Shown here in pieces: positions 54,655 through 63,860 of a DNA stretch of 64,000 bases (positions within the stretch are counted from its first letter, which is position 1; the number at the start of each line of letters is the position of its first letter). Source of the DNA: Alphaproteobacteria bacterium 40-19 (GTDB taxonomy: Bacteria; Pseudomonadota; Alphaproteobacteria; Holosporales; Holosporaceae); assembly GCA_001898075.1 (NCBI GenBank), contig MKSD01000001.1, positions 923,817 through 987,816 of the forward strand, given 5' to 3'. The notes beneath the pieces were generated by a model. It made no database searches and was not told where the DNA came from. It saw nothing but the letters and a program-made list of their open reading frames with translations. The translations under genes and the position numbers were made by a program.

Positions 54655-55373
54655 TAGAATTTTCTGCTTCGCATCTGATCAAAAGTATTGGACAGAAAAG
54701 AATTGTGAAAGGCGTTTCTTTATCAGTAAAGCCAGGAGAGATTGTAGGGTTATTAGGTCCTAATGGGGCAGGGAAAACGACAATTTTCTTGTTGATGGCC
54801 GGTTTGATGCGCCCCGATGGAGGAAAGATTTATTTGGACGGCCGGGATGTTACCTTGTGGCCTTTGTACCGGAAAGCGCGTTTGGGGCTGAGGTATTTGC
54901 CTCAAGAACCTTCTGTTTTCCGAGGGCTTTCAGTGGAAGAAAATATTATGGCTGTTCTGGAAATCTTGGAACCTTCCCCAAAAGTTCGAAAAGAACAGTT
55001 AGAACAGCTGTTGGAAGATCTTTGTATTACTCATCTGCGTAAACGCTCTAGTTTGGTCTTGTCTGGGGGTGAACGACGGCGGGTGGAAATTGCCCGCGCG
55101 TTGGCAGGTCACCCTCGATTTATTTTGCTGGATGAGCCTTTGGCCAGTATTGACCCTAAAGCAGTAGAAGATTTACAAAAACTGATCATTTTTTTAGCTC
55201 AGCGTTCCATGGGAGTTTTAATTACCGATCATAACGCCAAAGAATTATTACGCATTGTACATCGGGCCTACATTATTTATGATGGGGAAGTTTTGGAAAG
55301 TGGCTGTGCGGCAGATCTGATCGCCAGTCCTACGGTTCGACGTGTGTATTTGGGGGAAAATTTTTCTTTATAG
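54651..55373 (+). CDS. lptB: LptB, ATPase of the LPS export ABC transporter
   Basis: Cytoplasmic ATPase that drives LptFG to pull lipopolysaccharide out of the inner membrane, 240 aa. The GTG at 54651 overlaps the lptA stop (GTGA) and follows the strong AGGAGGG ribosome site 6 bases upstream; an earlier ATG would lie within lptA. Walker A GPNGAGKTTIF, signature LSGGERRRVEIARAL, Walker B FILLDEP and the H-loop are complete. rpoN, which often follows in relatives, is missing here. Confidence 0.95.
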   Translation: MIEFSASHLIKSIGQKRIVKGVSLSVKPGEIVGLLGPNGAGKTTIFLLMAGLMRPDGGKIYLDGRDVTLWPLYRKARLGLRYLPQEPSVFRGLSVEENIMAVLEILEPSPKVRKEQLEQLLEDLCITHLRKRSSLVLSGGERRRVEIARALAGHPRFILLDEPLASIDPKAVEDLQKLIIFLAQRSMGVLITDHNAKELLRIVHRAYIIYDGEVLESGCAADLIASPTVRRVYLGENFSL

Positions 55374-55479
55374 AGAATTTTTTTAATTAAAATGTAATCT
55401 TTTTTACAAAAAAAATATTTTTCTTAATTATTTTTCTTGTTAATGTAGTGATATATATTTTTTTTAAATTTTAATTAAG

Positions 55480-56767
55480 GTGTATTTTAAAAATATTGCA
55501 ATGATGATTACAGTTTTGCAGTTTTCTGCTCACGCTCTTCCCCCTGAGCATCACCCCATAGTTCAAAGATTAAGAATTCCATTAGTTGCCACAAGTTCGA
55601 GATATGAAAAAGATGTCAAGACTTTTCAAGATCTTGTTATTCAGCGTCTTTGTTATCGTCGTAGACAGTATTGACCAATATATGTGGTGGAAAAAATATG
55701 TTCACAGCTGTGTTCTTTGGGTTTGAGTCTGGATACAGAATTGATTGTTGCAGAGAAAGATGCAGGAGAAGATAAAGAAAAATTAAATCTATTTCATATC
55801 ATAGAAAAATATAGAAAATCTTTGCAACACTCAACAATAAAGCACTATAAAAAAGTAGACTAAAAGGAGAAAACTTTAAAAAGATTGCGAAAAAAGAACT
55901 ATGCAGAAGATGTATTAAAGTGGGGAAAGTCAGCATTGAAAAAAAATACCGTGAAGAAGATTCATTAATGAATAAGCAGTTCACAGGATTGAGAGAATTA
56001 TACTGGAAACAAATTAAAGAAATTGATCGGGAATCCCAGTTTGCAATTGAAAAAGAAGCGCATAGTGTTCCATCAAAAATATTTGAGCAAAATCTTTCTT
56101 CAGAGGGAAACACTGAGCAATATGTAGAATTGGAAAATTTCAGCGAAGAGTTCTATAGAGAAAATTTATTAAAGTTGGAAAAAGAAGGTGGCAATTCATT
56201 GGATGAAAAGCTTAGAAAGATCGTTCGGAGACTAAATTCTGAAGAGAAAAAATCAAAAAAACCCAATCATCAGTGTAATGTAATGAATTCTCAAATTAAA
56301 AAAAGTCAATTTATTTTAAAAATCTAAATAAGCCAATACAAAAACAATCAAAATATTTATACTTTCTAGAGCAAGGAATATTGAACAGAGGAAATGAGGC
56401 TAAAAAAGATCATGTTGAATCTGTTGAATTTAAAATTTTTGAGAGTAAGTTCATTCATTTTTTTGATTATCTTGTCAACGTCAAATTTTACCAGGATTTT
56501 TGTGATATTAGCCTACAGGACCTTTTAGGTGCTGAGCTAATGAATGTTGATTTTTGTGATAACACGATCATTGATCTAGATATACTCGGCAGAGAAAAAA
56601 ACGAAAAAGTAAGATTTTTAGAGTCTTTTTTTAGAGAAAAAGATAATCAATTAACATGCTTAAATTCTTTAAATCAAAAAATATTAGATAAAGAAGAAGC
56701 ATTAAAAAAAATAAAATCTTATAAACTGACAGAAAAGAAGGTGAAGGAAGAAGCAGATGAAAAATAA
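55480..56767 (+). pseudogene. Decayed D-L-G repeat secreted protein
   Basis: The first frame (GTG at 55480) encodes a signal-like start with ITVLQFSAHALP, similar to the intact family members. It is stopped by a TGA at 55672-55674, but the same frame continues with LCSLGLSLDTELIV, the family motif, to a TAA at 55861. Frameshifts, one probably at the A-run near 55938 and one near 56318, link the next two frames (55920-56327 and 56381-56767). Together the pieces make about 428 codons, near the length of the 38.4-kb protein. The last two may each still give a short product. Confidence 0.7.
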
Positions 56768-56848
56768 AACGAAAAATAATAGAATTAATACTGTTTAATC
56801 CTATTATTTTTATATCATAAAAAATTTTATAACTCGGTTACGATTTCT

Positions 56849-56881
56849 AGGGGAAGGAAATAATCTTCTTTCCCCTTTTTT
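56849..56881 (+). terminator. Terminator after the decayed repeat gene
   Basis: GGGGAAGGAA and TTCTTTCCCC pair with a small bulge and are followed by a run of T residues at 56876-56881. The T-run faces the plus strand, so it belongs to the upstream gene. Confidence 0.75.
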
Positions 56882-56897
56882 ACACTTCTCTAAGGCT

Positions 56898-57785
56898 TTA
56901 AGATTTCTCTAGTTCTTTTTTCAGAGATTCTAAGGAACGAGGACGTCCCAGAATAGCTTTATATTGGCTGTTCTTTTCAAAGACAATGATGGGAAATCCT
57001 CCAATTTTTAGTTTCTGACTGGTTTCATGAATATGATTCAGTTGATCTTCAAATATAGTAGGCGAGTTCAAAGATTCTTTGAATTTATTCAGGCTGTTTC
57101 CATCAGCAGTAAGCCCTGCCTGGGAAGCTATTTTTAAGAGATCTTCTTGAGAAAAATAGGCATGTTGTTGCATTAAAAAATGAATGAGACCTTGTTTTGG
57201 AAAAGATGCATTTTTCGCTTTGGAAATGATGTCTAGGTCTTGTACGTTGAAAAAAGGATTATTCTTGGAAATAAGTTCAGAGAGCTCTTCTTTACTCCAC
57301 TCTTCTTTTTCACCAAAAAGATTTTGGAGTTCTTTGTGCATCGTTTCTTGGCGGGCGGCTAAGCTTTTGGTAAATTGTTCTAGATAACAGGATAGGCTTT
57401 CTTTTCCTCCTGCTTGGTAAGCCGTCCAGAATGCAACAGCCACCAGTCTAGCTTCTGGATCATTTTTGGAATCCACACTAAAAGCAAGGGTGATTGTGTG
57501 AGTCTTTTCTTGATCTAATTTTATAAGATCTTTGATTAAATCAAAACAATGGGGACAGTATGGGGAAAGAAATGCAGTGAGCATAGGGAGGTTTTCTCCT
57601 TCTAGCTTGATGCCTGGCAGGTCTTTGATCAGCTGAGGTTGTTGATTCAGGGCTTGTTCTATTGCTTGTTGTTCTTTATCAGCATTTTCTATAACTTCTT
57701 TAAAAATTTTGTCTGTGGGTTTATCAGGAGTACTATAGGCACTGGGAGTTAGAACAAGAGCTATAGAAAAAAGAAAAAAGAACAT
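56898..57785 (-). CDS. DsbA-like periplasmic thiol oxidoreductase
   Basis: Thioredoxin-fold protein of 295 aa with a signal peptide (about 1-18, ending PSAYS). The active site is CPHC (C77-C80), as in DsbA, in AFLSPYCPHCFDL. The cis-proline equivalent is in GGFPIIVFE near residue 265. A helical insertion separates the halves, as in DsbA and in the alphaproteobacterial Com1-type proteins. It probably introduces or isomerises disulfides in exported proteins such as the cysteine-containing lipoprotein at 8 kb. Confidence 0.85.
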   Translation of the reverse strand: MFFFLFSIALVLTPSAYSTPDKPTDKIFKEVIENADKEQQAIEQALNQQPQLIKDLPGIKLEGENLPMLTAFLSPYCPHCFDLIKDLIKLDQEKTHTITLAFSVDSKNDPEARLVAVAFWTAYQAGGKESLSCYLEQFTKSLAARQETMHKELQNLFGEKEEWSKEELSELISKNNPFFNVQDLDIISKAKNASFPKQGLIHFLMQQHAYFSQEDLLKIASQAGLTADGNSLNKFKESLNSPTIFEDQLNHIHETSQKLKIGGFPIIVFEKNSQYKAILGRPRSLESLKKELEKS

Positions 57786-57923
57786 TGTTTAACAAAATCG
57801 TATCACAGTTCGGCCATTGTATCGATCAAGAGTCAAAAAGACGTAAAGGATTCAAAAAAAATCTTTTTCAAGATCGCAATTAAGAAGAAAAAAACTGATC
57901 TGACTTAAAAAATATATACAGCA

Positions 57924-57943
57924 AGCACGCCAGAGTGCGTGCT
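57924..57943 (-). terminator. Hairpin downstream of accD
   Basis: AGCACGC (57924-57930) and GCGTGCT (57937-57943) form a 7-bp stem with a six-base loop. On the minus strand it is followed by a T-rich stretch after about a dozen bases. It lies 100 bases after the accD stop. Confidence 0.45.
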
Positions 57944-58042
57944 AGGATATTCTTTCATTTTGCGCTGTCTATCAACCTTAATATCAGAACGCTTACTTTT
58001 CCTAGAACTTGGCAATTATTTCAGGATGATTATGCTAAAGAA

Positions 58043-58930
58043 TCAGTTTTTTTGAGTCTTTTTGAAAAGTGCCAAAATATTTCCAAGCATGTTTTTCATT
58101 TGCTTACGATGCACAATAAGATCAATAAACCCATGACTTTTTTGAAATTCTGCTTCTTGGAATCCTTCGGGTAGAGGCTTACGTAAGATCTGTTCAATCA
58201 CTCGGGCTCCGGTAAAACCGACCACAGCACCGGGTTCGGCTAAGGTAATGTCTCCTAAAGAGGCAAAAGAAGCAGCGACACCTCCGGTCGTGGGGTGGGT
58301 CAAGAAAGAAATGAAAGGCAATCCTTGTTCTTTAACTTTTAGTATGGCCAAGCTGCTGCGAGGCATCTGCATCAAGGACAGCATACCTTCTTGCATGCGG
58401 GCCCCACCTGAGGCTGAATAGACGAGATAAGGAACATCTTGACTGACTGCCAGTTCAGCTCCTTTGACCAAAGTTTCTCCTACGGCAAGGCCCATAGATC
58501 CGCCAATAAACTGGAAATCGAAACACGCTACGACCACCAAATGTCCCTGAACTTTTCCCAAGCTTAAGGTGATGGCGTCATAAATGCCCAGTTCCTGGCG
58601 TCCTTCTTTAAGACGATCAGTGTACCGCTTGCGGTCTTTAAAGTTTAAAGGGTCATCTTGGATTTTGGGAATGGAAATGGCTTGGTAGCCCGCTTCATCA
58701 AATAAGGCTTTTAATCGTTCCCCTACAGGCCATCGCATATGATGTTGACAATGAGGGCAAACAAATAAGAATTTTTCAAGATCTTTACGTAATAACATTT
58801 GGCTGCACTTTTCACACTTGCTCCACAAATGCTCGGGGACTTCTTTTTTTCGGACAAACTCCCGAATTCGGGGGGGAATAATGTTGGTAAGCCAGCTCAA
58901 AGTTTTTACAATCAATCTTTTTTTTACCAT
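58043..58930 (-). CDS. accD: Acetyl-CoA carboxylase carboxyltransferase beta subunit
   Basis: Transfers the carboxyl group from biotin to acetyl-CoA, 295 aa. The N-terminal zinc ribbon (C39, C42, C58, C61: SKCEKC and VCPHC) is followed by the crotonase-like domain with GGSMG, SASGGARMQEG and TGGVAASFA oxyanion regions. Start ATG at 58930. folC, usually adjacent, is absent. It lies far from accB (13.0 kb), so the carboxylase genes are scattered. Confidence 0.96.
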   Translation of the reverse strand: MVKKRLIVKTLSWLTNIIPPRIREFVRKKEVPEHLWSKCEKCSQMLLRKDLEKFLFVCPHCQHHMRWPVGERLKALFDEAGYQAISIPKIQDDPLNFKDRKRYTDRLKEGRQELGIYDAITLSLGKVQGHLVVVACFDFQFIGGSMGLAVGETLVKGAELAVSQDVPYLVYSASGGARMQEGMLSLMQMPRSSLAILKVKEQGLPFISFLTHPTTGGVAASFASLGDITLAEPGAVVGFTGARVIEQILRKPLPEGFQEAEFQKSHGFIDLIVHRKQMKNMLGNILALFKKTQKN

Positions 58931-59107
58931 GACAAAAAATCACGTTTTTGTCCAGAGTTGAAAAGTAGAAAATTCCCTATTATGCCTTAGGGGTATTTGT
59001 AATTTTATTATCTATTAATTTAATATAAGGAAATAATATTTGAATTTTTTGTGAATTTCGGGTAAATTAAAAGTAGTTTTTCAAGGAGCAAAAACGAAGA
59101 AATTTTT

Positions 59108-59242
59108 ATGGAGTATTTTTTAGGTGTGGGGTTTTTTAATACCCTTGCGTGTGCTGTGCCTGAACACAAAGAAAGAAAGTTGTTCAAAACAATCAACCAG
59201 ATAAAAATGTTTCAGGATATAATAAAAAAAATAATTTTTTAA
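59108..59242 (+). CDS. Short signal-peptide ORF, probable 5' remnant
   Basis: Forty-four codons with a hydrophobic start (MEYFLGVGFFNTLACAVPE) resembling a signal peptide and a charged remainder, preceded by an AAGGAGC ribosome-like site. A frame some 40 bases downstream (DDGLHKWRDLLKK) and then the 59.3-kb frame look like continuation after frameshifts, so this is probably the N-terminus of a broken secreted-protein gene. Confidence 0.35.
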   Translation: MEYFLGVGFFNTLACAVPEHKERKLFKTINQIKMFQDIIKKIIF

Positions 59243-59318
59243 AAAAAGATGCAAACATATCAACAGACGATGGACTTCATAAATGGCGGGATCTTCTTAA
59301 AAAAAGTCAATCAAAAAA

Positions 59319-59954
59319 ATGCCTTTTATAAGATGTGAAGAGACCATTCATTTTATCAACATGATTCATGGTGGGTGTTACGCAGATGCCTCTTTGAGTG
59401 AGAAAAAGCATATCGACTCTAACAGTAGTGCAAAATCTATTCATCAAATTGCTTCTAGGGTTGATAATTATTTTATGCAAAATCTGTCAGAATGCGCTTT
59501 TAATTATCTAAAACAGTTAAACAATGGAATTTCCGTAAGATATGATTCAGATATCGAAAAGAAATGGGGCTTAGGATCTACTGGTGCTGCGTTTTATGAA
59601 GGTAAAAAAGTAGATTTGTATAATTTTATATTTTCAAAAAATCAAAAAAATTCAAAGGTTCAAGGGTATCTTCAAATAAAAGCTGATAAAATCGTTGAAG
59701 AAAAAGGATTTTTACTCTTCTCCCAAACGTTTTTTCAAGGCTCTGACGTAGCCATTTTGGAAAAGAAATGGTTAGCCTTAGAGCTTTATGAATTCATGAG
59801 CAGAGTCTTGAATTCCCACATAATACATTATCATGTAAACGAAATGGGAGGTGCTGCTTTGGGAGATAAAGGTTTTTCTGGATTTGCAAAGAAATGGAAA
59901 AATGAGGCAAAACAAGAAAAAACAAAAATTTTAAAATTTATTGAGGAAAAATAA
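59319..59954 (+). CDS. Hypothetical protein, possibly the C-terminal part of a broken secreted protein
   Basis: A 211-residue frame with no signal peptide, starting at an ATG directly after an A-run (AAAAAAATG). The sequence is helical and charged, with INMIHGGCYADA near the start, an ASRVDNYFMQN helix and GSTGAAFYEGKKVDLY in the middle. I recognise no domain. The signal-peptide ORF at 59108 may be its lost 5' end. It could still be a free-standing protein. Confidence 0.45.
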   Translation: MPFIRCEETIHFINMIHGGCYADASLSEKKHIDSNSSAKSIHQIASRVDNYFMQNLSECAFNYLKQLNNGISVRYDSDIEKKWGLGSTGAAFYEGKKVDLYNFIFSKNQKNSKVQGYLQIKADKIVEEKGFLLFSQTFFQGSDVAILEKKWLALELYEFMSRVLNSHIIHYHVNEMGGAALGDKGFSGFAKKWKNEAKQEKTKILKFIEEK

Positions 59955-60006
59955 TTTCAAAATACTGGGCCATCATGGGTGGCCCAAAAAGTTTTTCGAC
60001 ATTTAG

Positions 60007-60306
60007 TCATTGATAGAAAAATGAAGGTTCTTTTGCAAAGAGTTCTGCTGAAGCCATCAACGCTTCTTTAAAATCAATGATGGAAGCGGCTTTTAAAATG
60101 GTAGAGAGGTATAAAATACCCTATTCCACTACGACTCTGTCCCCTAGGTTTACCTGCCCTTTAACGTCAAAATCGTCATAGTGTTGGAAAAATGATTGGG
60201 CTGTTTCTAAAACTATAGATAGATCTTGCAGTTTTATCCTTGGACTTGTCATCTGTACATCTTTGTGCAGATAACGCGCCAAGTCCTTGAGGTTATTGTG
60301 ATTCAT
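60007..60306 (-). pseudogene. NTF2-like paralogue broken by an amber codon
   Basis: A 100-codon frame that aligns end to end with the NTF2-like protein at 21.1 kb: YLHKDVQMTSPRIKLQDLSI, then DRVVVE, then a TAG at 60121-60123, then ILKAASIIDFKEALMASAEL against FKAISVIRFQDNLISSIDI. The rest stays in the same frame to a TGA at 60007. One nonsense mutation therefore separates it from a full-length paralogue. Confidence 0.8.
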
Positions 60307-60530
60307 TCTATCATAATAACTCTGTAAAAAATCTAAAGAAATTATGATTTTTTTATTCTAAGTAAAAGACGAAATTTTATCTGCGTGAGGTTTTAAGTCA
60401 TCTTTTAGCTTTAATAAGGCTGGCAAAATTTAATGAGAAAAATCAAAAAAATCTTCTTTTTTTATCGTTAAAAGTATTATTGAAGACTGAATACCATAAT
60501 CAGCAGTGAAGGATCATTCATCTGTCTTAT

Positions 60531-61331
60531 TTATATTTCTTGCCAATTATCCGCTGAATCTTCTTCAGAAGATATAGTACGCATCGACTTTTCGCTGGCA
60601 CTACCTTCGTCTTCTTCTTTTCTTACATCATTAAAAAGTATTTTTTCGTCAGCAGGATCAAGTTTTTGTTCTGACGCCTCTGTTGGGAAACTGAAGATAC
60701 CTTCTGCAGTTTTTTCTTGCAGGCGTTCTAACTCAGGATCTTCTAATTCCGGATCACCTTCTTCTATTACAAATTGCAAAGTGACATCCGAATTTTCTGG
60801 CAGATTTTTGAGCTCAAAAGTTGTAGATGCTGCATGGGTTTTGGATAGTTCGCATTTTTCAATTTCGCCAATGAGATCTTTGATTTCGTTGGTTTTTTCA
60901 TAGATAGATTCTTCGACGCTCTCTTCGAAGATTGTTTTTGGTAGCGGAGTTAAAGTAACGCGCAGTTCTTGGCTCCAGCGCTTTAGGGTTGTAGAATCAG
61001 CTTCTGTAAATTTTTTAGAGGTAAAAAAAGAAAAGCCTAATAAATCTTGCAATTTGATTTTTTGTACCCGAGTATTGTTCTTCAAAGAATGAAAAAGATA
61101 TTCGTTTACTTTTTCTTGGCATTTTTCCAGATCACATTCTTTAAAAGACAATATAATATTTCTGGCAATGATAAAACTACTTGTTTCTTTTAAAGTCTTT
61201 TCTTTTTCTATAGATGTTAATATTTTGTTTAGCCTCTTAGAGTTGATGATTTGTTGAAATGTTTCTTTCAGGCTGGCCTTTCCCCCTAGGGGAAAGACCA
61301 ACACACCATACACTATCCAATGGCGTTTCAT
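60531..61331 (-). CDS. Secreted acidic protein, unknown (second gene of a pair)
   Basis: A 266-residue protein with a signal peptide (IVYGVLVFPLGGKAS). The central part (about 25-130) is helical with a few cysteines. The C-terminal third is acidic and low in complexity, with DPELEDPELERL and EEDEGSASEKS. It starts five bases after the stop of the gene at 61337, so the two form an operon. No family is recognised. Confidence 0.7.
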   Translation of the reverse strand: MKRHWIVYGVLVFPLGGKASLKETFQQIINSKRLNKILTSIEKEKTLKETSSFIIARNIILSFKECDLEKCQEKVNEYLFHSLKNNTRVQKIKLQDLLGFSFFTSKKFTEADSTTLKRWSQELRVTLTPLPKTIFEESVEESIYEKTNEIKDLIGEIEKCELSKTHAASTTFELKNLPENSDVTLQFVIEEGDPELEDPELERLQEKTAEGIFSFPTEASEQKLDPADEKILFNDVRKEEDEGSASEKSMRTISSEEDSADNWQEI

Positions 61332-61336
61332 TTTCT

Positions 61337-62311
61337 TTAAAGTTCCGTTTCTGCTGTAGAAGATAGACTTTTTTGTGTCAGTTCCTCTGTTTCTGGTAAA
61401 TGGTTGATATGAGAAGAGATTTCTTTCTGGGCTTCTTCAGTCCTTCCCCATAAGGTGCTCCAGGAGTTTTCCAAGAGGTTTGTCATTTGATTTAAAGGCG
61501 CTCCAAACTGCCCCTCAAACCAAGATGTTTCCGTCGAGTTAGTTGTCGCGTTGAGCGTGCAATTGTTCATTTGATGGGTTAAATCATCAAGTTCTTCGTT
61601 TCCAGTGTCTTTTGGAAAAAATTCATTTTTGAATTCATTGGCGAAAAACCCTAAGGCAAACAGCCCAGCTGGTAGGATTACTTTTTTAAGAGGGGTCTTT
61701 ACCTCGTGACCAACCCTTTTTATCAAGCTTTTAGTTCCAGAAGGAGTGCTTCTTTCAGTGCCTTTTTCTTCATCTTTTTGCAAGGTAGTTTTAGAGGCAT
61801 AAATTGCATCATCTGCTATGGTAGACGGGTTTTTGCTCCATATTTTTTGAGTCAATCTCTTAACAAAACCTGGATTTTCCTCTTCTTTTTTCCAGGGATT
61901 GGACAATGAATTTGTGTCCTCTTGAATTTTTCTTAGTTTCTCTTCTATCTTTTCGTTTAAGAGATCAGGTAGATCCTCCATAATTTCTTCGTATATTTCT
62001 TCTTTAGTTAACCGTTGAGCCTTATGCCAAGCATCTTTTGCAGATTCTTTCTTTTCTTCTGGACAAGGTGTTGTTCTGTATTCTCTGGTGTAGTCTTTTG
62101 CGTCAGAGTTCTCTTCTTCGCTCTCTTCTTCGCTCTCTTCTTCGCTCTCTTCTTTGCTCATAGGTTCAAAATTACTTTGCTTTCCAGAATTACGAAGTAT
62201 TTCAATTTCACTTGTGTCTAATGATGTTTTTTTACTAGGAGCATCCTGCTTGTTTTTTCCAGCCCAAACTAACGGAGCTGTTAGCCATAAAAAAATTAAA
62301 ATTTTGTGCAT
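61337..62311 (-). CDS. Secreted acidic protein with a central hydrophobic segment, unknown
   Basis: A 324-residue protein started at the ATG at 62311 behind AAGGTG. The signal peptide is ILIFLWLTAPLVWAG. An acidic Ser/Glu repeat (EESEEESEEESEEE, from 12-base repeats at 62111-62158) follows at about 50-70. A charged helical middle and a hydrophobic segment near residue 215 (VILPAGLFALGFFANEF) could anchor it in a membrane. The end is N/T-rich. It is the first gene of the pair. Function is unknown; an exported, host-exposed role is possible. Confidence 0.7.
   Translation of the reverse strand: MHKILIFLWLTAPLVWAGKNKQDAPSKKTSLDTSEIEILRNSGKQSNFEPMSKEESEEESEEESEEENSDAKDYTREYRTTPCPEEKKESAKDAWHKAQRLTKEEIYEEIMEDLPDLLNEKIEEKLRKIQEDTNSLSNPWKKEEENPGFVKRLTQKIWSKNPSTIADDAIYASKTTLQKDEEKGTERSTPSGTKSLIKRVGHEVKTPLKKVILPAGLFALGFFANEFKNEFFPKDTGNEELDDLTHQMNNCTLNATTNSTETSWFEGQFGAPLNQMTNLLENSWSTLWGRTEEAQKEISSHINHLPETEELTQKSLSSTAETEL
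62111..62158. repeat. 12-bp tandem repeat, four units
   Basis: Four units of CTCTTCTTCGCT (the last reads CTTTGCT) encode the Ser-Glu-Glu-Glu repeats of the secreted acidic protein. Unit number is likely to vary by slippage without losing frame. Confidence 0.9.
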
Positions 62312-62472
62312 TTGTATCACCTTTTCGTTCATCTTTTATGAGAATAGAAAATCCTATTGAAAAACTCAACCAGTTTAAAAAAAATTCACTTTTTAAAGAT
62401 AAAAAAGTGTCTTTTCCTTCAGAAAAGACTTTATGACCTAGGTTATTAAGGTCATAATAAAAAGAAAAAAGA

Positions 62473-63708
62473 ATGATGCATCATAAATGGATTCTAGCAG
62501 CGGCTGTAGGTTTGGGAATGGTATGGTGGACGCGGGAAGTTATTTTTTTCCTACGTTCCAGGAAGTTTAAAAAATTAGAACAAGATTACCAACAAGCTCT
62601 GCAAGCCTTAGCCAAAGGGCAAGCCCAGTTGGTGGCCTATCAGGAACAAAAAGATGCTTTGGTGCAGCACTTTCAGGAAAAAGTTGAACTTTTGCAAAGT
62701 GCGGTTTCTGCAGATGTTAAAAATTCTTATGCCCAAGCTTTTTCTGAATTTCAAAGTGCCTTCCTGCATTTTTTTCAACCTGTGGCGTCTAGCTGGCAAG
62801 CGTCCTGCACACAGGAACAAAAGCAGGTCTTAACTCAAGCCACCGGATCGTTGGCCCACGGGCTTGAAAAGATGGCGGGGTACATCAAAGAAATGGAACA
62901 AAACCGCCAAGGAGCCTATCAAGGCATATGGGAACATATCGGACATTTGGTGCAAGGACAAAAGGAACTCGCTCACCAGACCAGTGTCTTAGCTACCGCC
63001 TTGCGGGCGCCCCATGTACGGGGATGTTGGGGTGAAATGCAGTTAAAAAGAGTTTTAGAAATTTCGGGTATGTTGCCGTACTGCGACTTTGAAGAGCAAG
63101 TGACCTTGAAGAAAGACGGGGAACGCCTGCGCCCAGATGTCATTGTGCGTTTGTCTCAAGACAAGTGTGTGGTGATTGACGCTAAGGCGCCTATCTTGCA
63201 TTACATTGAAGCCTGCCAAGCGCATACAACGCAGGAGTACGATCAAAAGCTGAAGGAGCATGAGCGTATTTTAGCGGGTCATGTGAAGAAGCTGGGGGAC
63301 AAAGGATATGCCGGTTGGGAAAAAGACAGTGTAGATTTTGTTTTGCTGTTTGTTCCCGGAGATTCTTTCTTAAGCGAAGCCTTGCGGGTCAATCCTTCTT
63401 TGATCGAATGGGCTGCCCAGCAGAACGTGATTTTGACCAGTCCCAGCCTTTTGATTGCATTATTAAAAACCATTGCTTATGGATGGAGGCAGGAAAAAAT
63501 TGCTGCAAAAATGCAGGATTTGTTTCAATTGGCCCACCATATTTTGGATTATGGGACTCAATTGCAAGAAGGCTTGCATCAAATGAATCGCCACCTACAG
63601 CAAAGTAGTCAATTTTGCCAGAAATCTCTTTCAGTCTTAGAGCTGAAATTAATGCAAAAAGTACAAAAATTTGCTTCTTTTTCAGAAGATAGCTCTGGAC
63701 CCTCTTAA
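62473..63708 (+). CDS. rmuC: RmuC-type DNA recombination-limiting protein
   Basis: Member of the RmuC family, linked to recombination of inverted repeats and to nuclease-like folds, 411 aa. An N-terminal membrane anchor (about 7-27) is followed by a coiled coil (about 35-75). The RmuC core runs from about 180 to 400, with VRGCWGEMQLKRVLE, RPDVIVRL and DAKAPILHY, which resemble a PD-(D/E)xK nuclease fold. The C-terminus is helical. A decayed duplicate of its 3' end lies about 205 bases downstream. Confidence 0.9.
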   Translation: MMHHKWILAAAVGLGMVWWTREVIFFLRSRKFKKLEQDYQQALQALAKGQAQLVAYQEQKDALVQHFQEKVELLQSAVSADVKNSYAQAFSEFQSAFLHFFQPVASSWQASCTQEQKQVLTQATGSLAHGLEKMAGYIKEMEQNRQGAYQGIWEHIGHLVQGQKELAHQTSVLATALRAPHVRGCWGEMQLKRVLEISGMLPYCDFEEQVTLKKDGERLRPDVIVRLSQDKCVVIDAKAPILHYIEACQAHTTQEYDQKLKEHERILAGHVKKLGDKGYAGWEKDSVDFVLLFVPGDSFLSEALRVNPSLIEWAAQQNVILTSPSLLIALLKTIAYGWRQEKIAAKMQDLFQLAHHILDYGTQLQEGLHQMNRHLQQSSQFCQKSLSVLELKLMQKVQKFASFSEDSSGPS

Positions 63709-63774
63709 GGAGTTTGGCGATTGTGACCTGGGCTTTTTTTGTGCGCTTCTTATTTTGGGGGTGGTTATTGTTAA

Positions 63775-63860
63775 AAAGTTTGCACCCAATAAATCGGCAC
63801 CTGACGTACAGTAGTCTATTTTGCTAGAAATTTTTTTTCAGGCTTGGAGCTGAAATGCTA
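63775..63860 (+). repeat. Decayed tandem copy of the rmuC 3' end
   Basis: The stretch from AATCGGCACCTGAC through GTAGTCTATTTTGC to GGAGCTGAAAT is about 75-80% similar to rmuC 63570-63655. It carries no open frame, so it is the relic of a local duplication. Confidence 0.65.

Noticed and set aside
33155-60306. Alternative genetic code or stop-codon readthrough to explain in-frame stops
   Set aside because: All three stop codons (TGA, TAA, TAG) occur as interruptions, and frameshifts and deletions accompany several, so ordinary decay fits better. Intact genes use all three as terminators.
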